The translations under genes were made by a program, and so were the position numbers. Under the pieces are notes generated by a model. The model searched no databases. It had not been told where the DNA came from and was given only the letters and a program-made list of their open reading frames with translations. Positions 15,037 to 18,010 of a stretch of DNA of 18,010 nucleotides are shown here, piece after piece (position 1 is the stretch's first letter; the number at the start of each line of letters is the position of its first letter). The DNA is taken from NCBI GenBank assembly GCA_963578605.1, contig CAUZEA010000108.1, positions 1 through 18,010 of the forward strand, in the 5' to 3' direction. Source of the stretch: JAKVCB01 sp963578605 (GTDB taxonomy: Bacteria > Planctomycetota > Planctomycetia > Pirellulales > Lacipirellulaceae).

Positions 15037-16353
15037 ATGACAAGCCCCCCTTTCAAACTCATCGGTGGCAATCTGCACTACGAGCGCTGGCGTTGGCAGA
15101 TATTCGCCATCACGTGGCTGAGCTATTTTGGATTTTACCTGACCCGTAAGACGTTTTCGGTAGCCAAGATCGGTATGGAGCAGGATCCGGACATCTTGCT
15201 TACACAGAGTGAGATGGCCTGGATCGATGGCGCCTTCCTGGTGGCCTACGCGGTTGGTCAATTCGTGTCGGGAATCCTTGCTGACCGAAATGGTACCCGG
15301 AAAGTCGTGTTGGTCGGCATGTTGGGTTCAGTGCTGGCCGCGGCCGCCATGGGTGCCTCGTCGATTACCGTGGTGCTGGGCGTATTCTTTTGTCTGCAGG
15401 GAGTCTGCCAGTCGACCGGTTGGGCACCGTTGATGAAGAACGTGGGAAACTTTTTTTCCCGTCGTGAACGGGGAACCGTGGTCGGTTTGTGGAGCACCTG
15501 CTACGCGGTCGGGGGCATGATCGCTTCAGTCTTCGCCGGTTACTGGGGGGATCTGATGGGCTGGCGGTTTGCGTTTTTTATTTCTGCTGCCACACTGCTG
15601 GGAATTTGGATTCTCTTTATTCTCTTCCAGCGAGACCGGCCTGAAGACGCCGGCCTCCCATCCATTGAAACTTACCACGGCGAAGAGACGACCTTGCTGA
15701 TTGAAGACCAATCTCCCGAAGACGAACGTGAGGGTTCCTGGAGGGTCATTAAGGAAGTGCTCAGCAACCGGACCTTGCTGGTCATCTGTCTGGCCTATTT
15801 TCTGACCAAACCTGCCCGCTACGCGATTCTTTTTTGGGGACCGAAATACATCAACGAGAAACTCGGCAGCGGGATGACTGAATCGGGGGCGATCAGTGCC
15901 CTGTTTGAGATGGCGGGAATCGTGGGCGCCATTCTCTCGGGGGTCGTGTCGGATCGCGTTTTTGGCGCCCGCCGCGCGCCCGTATGCGTGATCACCCTCT
16001 TGGCGCTGGGTGGGTTCCTGTTGGTCATGGACGGTTTACCAGCCACACGACTGGTGATGGCCGGTTCTTATCTGCTGATCGGTCTGCTGGTTTTTGCCCC
16101 CGACACGATCCTTAACGGCCCGGCAGCAATTGACTTCGGGACCAAGCAGGGCGCCGCTACCGCGGCCGGGTTTATCAACGGGGCTGGCTCAGTGGGCGCG
16201 ATTATAGGAGGCACAATTCCCGGGTTCTTTGCCGACCGCTGGGGCTGGAATGGCATTTTTTGGTTATTGGGTGGCATGGCGCTGACCGCCGGTGTGATTC
16301 TGATACCCCAGTGGAATACGATGCCCGCCACTGCCTCGCGAACGAAAGATTGA
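15037..16353 (+). CDS. OPA-family major facilitator transporter (organophosphate/phosphonate:phosphate antiporter type)
   Basis: The predicted protein has 438 residues with about 12 hydrophobic segments. The start YFGFYLTRKTFSVAK matches the OPA family of GlpT, UhpT and UhpC. The two arginines that coordinate phosphate in E. coli GlpT (Arg45 and Arg269) appear to be matched by Arg37 in FYLTRKTF and Arg261 in KPARYAILFWGPKY. A charged cytoplasmic loop (about 198-235) separates the two six-helix halves. The gene begins 22 bp after the alcohol dehydrogenase and ends the operon. Together this suggests uptake of a phosphonate in exchange for phosphate; the substrate is inferred, and glycerol-3-phosphate or a sugar phosphate cannot be excluded by sequence alone. 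Confidence 0.88.
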   Translation: MTSPPFKLIGGNLHYERWRWQIFAITWLSYFGFYLTRKTFSVAKIGMEQDPDILLTQSEMAWIDGAFLVAYAVGQFVSGILADRNGTRKVVLVGMLGSVLAAAAMGASSITVVLGVFFCLQGVCQSTGWAPLMKNVGNFFSRRERGTVVGLWSTCYAVGGMIASVFAGYWGDLMGWRFAFFISAATLLGIWILFILFQRDRPEDAGLPSIETYHGEETTLLIEDQSPEDEREGSWRVIKEVLSNRTLLVICLAYFLTKPARYAILFWGPKYINEKLGSGMTESGAISALFEMAGIVGAILSGVVSDRVFGARRAPVCVITLLALGGFLLVMDGLPATRLVMAGSYLLIGLLVFAPDTILNGPAAIDFGTKQGAATAAGFINGAGSVGAIIGGTIPGFFADRWGWNGIFWLLGGMALTAGVILIPQWNTMPATASRTKD

Positions 16354-16446
16354 AGGGCGACCACTAAGCCAGGTAGATCCCCAACGCCTGATGCGATAAC
16401 CCGCGAACCAGTTTCTCATCCGCTCGCGTTGTTGGGGAATGAAAGA

Positions 16447-16464
16447 TCGCAAACAAAATTGCGA
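16447..16464. terminator. Weak hairpin between convergent genes
   Basis: TCGCAA at 16447-16452 pairs with TTGCGA at 16459-16464 around a six-base A-rich loop. It sits in the 146-bp gap between the transporter and the convergent esterase and could serve as a weak bidirectional terminator. The stem is short and no T tract follows. Confidence 0.25.
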
Positions 16465-16499
16465 GACTCAACATTCGTTTCAAAGGAACATTCTTCGTT

Positions 16500-17363
16500 T
16501 TACTTTGTTTCGACTTCTCCAATAAATTCGCGAGATCGTTTGATCACTTCCTCGGTGATGCCCATGTGACCGGCCGAAGGATAGCGGTGAAATATATGAT
16601 CGGCACCCGTCTCTTTGAGCGCTTCGACCATTCTGAGGGCGTTGTCAATCGGCACCGAGTGATCGTTTTCCGAATGGATGATGCACAGCGGTTTCATGTC
16701 ATTGCGAACATGATTGACAGGCGATGCGAGCTTGCGTCCCTCGATTGGATCGCCGTCTTTGGGCGTCCAGATGTTGCCCCAACTTAGCGTGGTCAGTTCA
16801 TAGTTCCCCGCGACACTGATTGCCGCCACAAACTCGTTGCTGGCGTGTTCCCATCCGCCCGTTCTTGCGTAAGGTCCATCCCCCAGCGTTGCGGCCAGCG
16901 ACACCATGTGCCCGCCGGCCGACTGCCCAATCAGATTGACTCGATCTGGGTCGATGTTGTACTGCCTGGCATGTGCATGAACCCAGCGAATCGCGCATTG
17001 AAAGTCTTGATAACAAGCCGGCACAGGCGTCGCGCCGACCAAACGATAGTCGATCGACATGGCAAAGAACCCGAAGCCGGCCCATTGTTTGACCTTGATC
17101 GTCGAGTTGTCTTTCTTGTGGCCACCTTGCCAGCGTCCCCCATGAACCGAAATGATCGCGGGCAATGCATCAACCGCACCCTTGACCGGATAGGCGATGT
17201 CAGCCAGGAGCGCTGCACCATGAACACGTCCATAAACGATGTCTTCCTTGTACACGATGTTGGATTCAGCAGTGGTTGTTTTGGTTTGTTCGGCAACGCT
17301 GTGATTTGCAGATTGAATTACGAGGTAGGTCAACAAGGAGACAAGCAGTTTGAACTTATTCAC
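16500..17363 (-). CDS. Secreted alpha/beta-hydrolase esterase (BD-FAE/lipase-like)
   Basis: The predicted protein has 287 residues from the GTG at 17363. A signal peptide (MNKFKLLVSLLTYLVIQSAN, cut near AEQ) directs export. The alpha/beta-hydrolase core shows HGG at 74-76 (oxyanion hole), the nucleophile Ser148 in LIGQSAGGH, Asp234 in HSENDHSVP and His266 in PSAGHMG. The layout fits carboxylesterases and feruloyl/acetyl-xylan esterase relatives that act on sugar esters in planctomycetes; the substrate is not determined. Two in-frame GTG starts exist, at 17363 and 17381, because the ribosome binding site and start are tandemly duplicated; the upstream one would add MKRNTP before the second start. 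The gene follows the haem-domain fragment on the same strand with a gap of 43 to 61 bp, so both may have shared a transcript. Confidence 0.85.
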   Translation of the reverse strand: MNKFKLLVSLLTYLVIQSANHSVAEQTKTTTAESNIVYKEDIVYGRVHGAALLADIAYPVKGAVDALPAIISVHGGRWQGGHKKDNSTIKVKQWAGFGFFAMSIDYRLVGATPVPACYQDFQCAIRWVHAHARQYNIDPDRVNLIGQSAGGHMVSLAATLGDGPYARTGGWEHASNEFVAAISVAGNYELTTLSWGNIWTPKDGDPIEGRKLASPVNHVRNDMKPLCIIHSENDHSVPIDNALRMVEALKETGADHIFHRYPSAGHMGITEEVIKRSREFIGEVETK

Positions 17364-17394
17364 TGGAGTGTTCCTTTTCACTGGAGTGTTCCTT
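17359..17394 (-). repeat. 18-bp perfect tandem duplication carrying the esterase ribosome binding site and GTG start
   Basis: The 18 bases at 17359-17376 are repeated exactly at 17377-17394. On the minus strand each copy reads AAGGAACACTCCAGTGAA, so each supplies an AAGGA element eight to nine bases before a GTG. The unit is six codons and keeps the frame, so both starts give the same protein apart from six extra residues. The shorter form begins directly with the signal peptide. Confidence 0.9.
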
Positions 17395-17424
17395 CGTTGG
17401 GTTGCGGTCAAAAGAAACGATGGG

Positions 17425-17898
17425 TCACTTCTTCTTTTGGGATAATAAGTACGCCAGAAGATCGACAAACTCTTGATCCGTCAGTCGTTCTTCCAAGCCG
17501 TCGGGCATCGTACTGCGCGGTTGGACTTGTATTTCGTCAATGTCGGTTTTGGCGATCGAGTGTACTTTGCCCTGGTTATCGCCGATCGTCAAAGCTTTTA
17601 TGTCATCTTTGATTTTCACGCCGGATATCACGCGTCCATCCATCAAGACGATGTTCGCCGTTTCGTAACTTGGCGCCACAGTGCGACTTGGTTCGAGTAT
17701 CGACTCGATCAGGTGAATGCGTGAAAAACGGCTGCCGATGCCTGTCAGGTCGGGACCGATACGAACGTTATCGTCACCTATCGGGTGGCATTTGATGCAC
17801 TGTGACTTTTCGGCCGCGACAAAGACTTCGCGACCGCGCGCGATGTTACCTTGACCTGTCAGTGCTGTTTTGCTGAGTCGCTCGTGGGCTTCCCCCCT
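17425..17898 (-). pseudogene. C-terminal c-type haem domain of a large planctomycete dehydrogenase, 5' end cut off by an IS
   Basis: The minus-strand frame is open from just after a TAA at 17899-17901 down to the TGA at 17425 (157 codons). It encodes GREVFVAAEKSQCIKCHPIG, with the haem-binding CIKCH, then GPDLTGIGSRFSRIHLIESI, LEPSRTVAPSYETANIVLMD, RSTMPDGLEERLTDQEFVDL and a KKK end. This is the C-terminal haem-binding domain (TIGR02603-like, from memory) usually attached to a protein of several hundred to a thousand residues. Here the reading frame begins without any start codon, directly next to the left end of an IS3-like element. The rest of the protein is missing from the window, so this copy is probably inactive. 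A GTG at 17679 would give only an 84-residue piece without the haem motif. Confidence 0.8.
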
Positions 17899-17903
17899 TT
17901 AAC

Positions 17904-18010
17904 TGATCCAGGTCTATGAGAGAATCGCATCCGGGCGTAGCCCGGAAAGGATTTCCTCAGATGAAGAAGAACCGACACACGACCAAGCAGATTATTGAGA
18001 AGCTTCGTCA
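17904..18010 (+). mobile_element. Left end of an IS3-family-like insertion sequence (partial)
   Basis: The transposase start at 17961 and the abrupt end of the haem-protein frame at 17899-17901 place an element boundary between them. IS3-family ends commonly begin with TG; TGATCCAGGTC at 17904 is the best candidate, but the exact base cannot be fixed without the right end. A hairpin (17930-17946, 7-bp stem TCCGGGC with loop GTA) lies before the transposase start, a place where many IS elements shield translation from outside transcripts. The rest of the element is beyond the window. Confidence 0.65.
17961..18010 (+). CDS. IS3-family transposase OrfA, N-terminal 16 codons (runs off the window)
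   Basis: The frame from ATG at 17961 reads MKKNRHTTKQIIEKLR and is still open at the window end. This matches the usual beginning of the helix-turn-helix protein OrfA of IS3-type elements (pattern MKK-R-T--QII--LR). AAAGG at 17946-17950 serves as ribosome binding site, ten bases before the start. OrfA binds the element ends and, fused to OrfB by frameshifting, forms the active DDE transposase. Only 16 residues can be seen, so the subgroup is undetermined. Confidence 0.72.
   Translation, partial: MKKNRHTTKQIIEKLR

Overview
The window looks like a chromosomal segment of a planctomycete, probably a member of the Pirellulales. Several family-level signs point there: PEP-CTERM-tailed LamG proteins, a planctomycete-style dockerin tail, a tandem pair of DUF1559 proteins with type IV prepilin leaders, a small transthyretin-like lipoprotein next to them, and a C-terminal c-type haem domain of the kind found in large planctomycete dehydrogenases. 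The assignment rests on these families only; no rRNA or other phylogenetic marker is present.

Layout. 1-430: no gene; a 22-bp tandem repeat at the left edge and a T8G9 homopolymer. 431-6683, plus strand: two secreted LamG/PEP-CTERM proteins (the second with a beta-rich region and a dockerin-like tail), two DUF1559 pseudopilin-like proteins, and a lipoprotein. Together they form a cell-surface or secretion module. 6760-8118, minus strand: a class III PLP-dependent aminotransferase. 8634-9457, minus strand: a broken PEP-CTERM gene with one frameshift and one in-frame stop. 9788-10675, minus strand: a DapA/NanA-superfamily aldolase. 11164-16353, plus strand: four closely spaced genes encoding phosphonoacetate hydrolase, an aldehyde dehydrogenase, a zinc alcohol dehydrogenase of the phosphonate-associated type, and an OPA-family organophosphate transporter. 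16500-17381, minus strand: a secreted esterase whose translation start region is tandemly duplicated. 17425-17898, minus strand: the C-terminal haem domain of a large protein, cut off by the left end of an IS3-like element. The first 16 codons of the transposase of that element run off the right edge.

How the genes may work together. The 11164-16353 operon is the most informative part. PhnA splits phosphonoacetate into acetate and phosphate. The aldehyde dehydrogenase would supply phosphonoacetate from phosphonoacetaldehyde. The usual aminotransferase PhnW and hydrolase PhnX are not seen, but an alcohol dehydrogenase is. This suggests, by inference, a route in which a hydroxyalkylphosphonate such as 2-hydroxyethylphosphonate is imported by the OPA carrier and oxidised twice before C-P cleavage. 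The divergent aldolase and aminotransferase may be unrelated.

Genome dynamics are visible throughout: short tandem duplications of 16-32 bp in several non-coding stretches and one gene start, a pseudogene, and an IS insertion.
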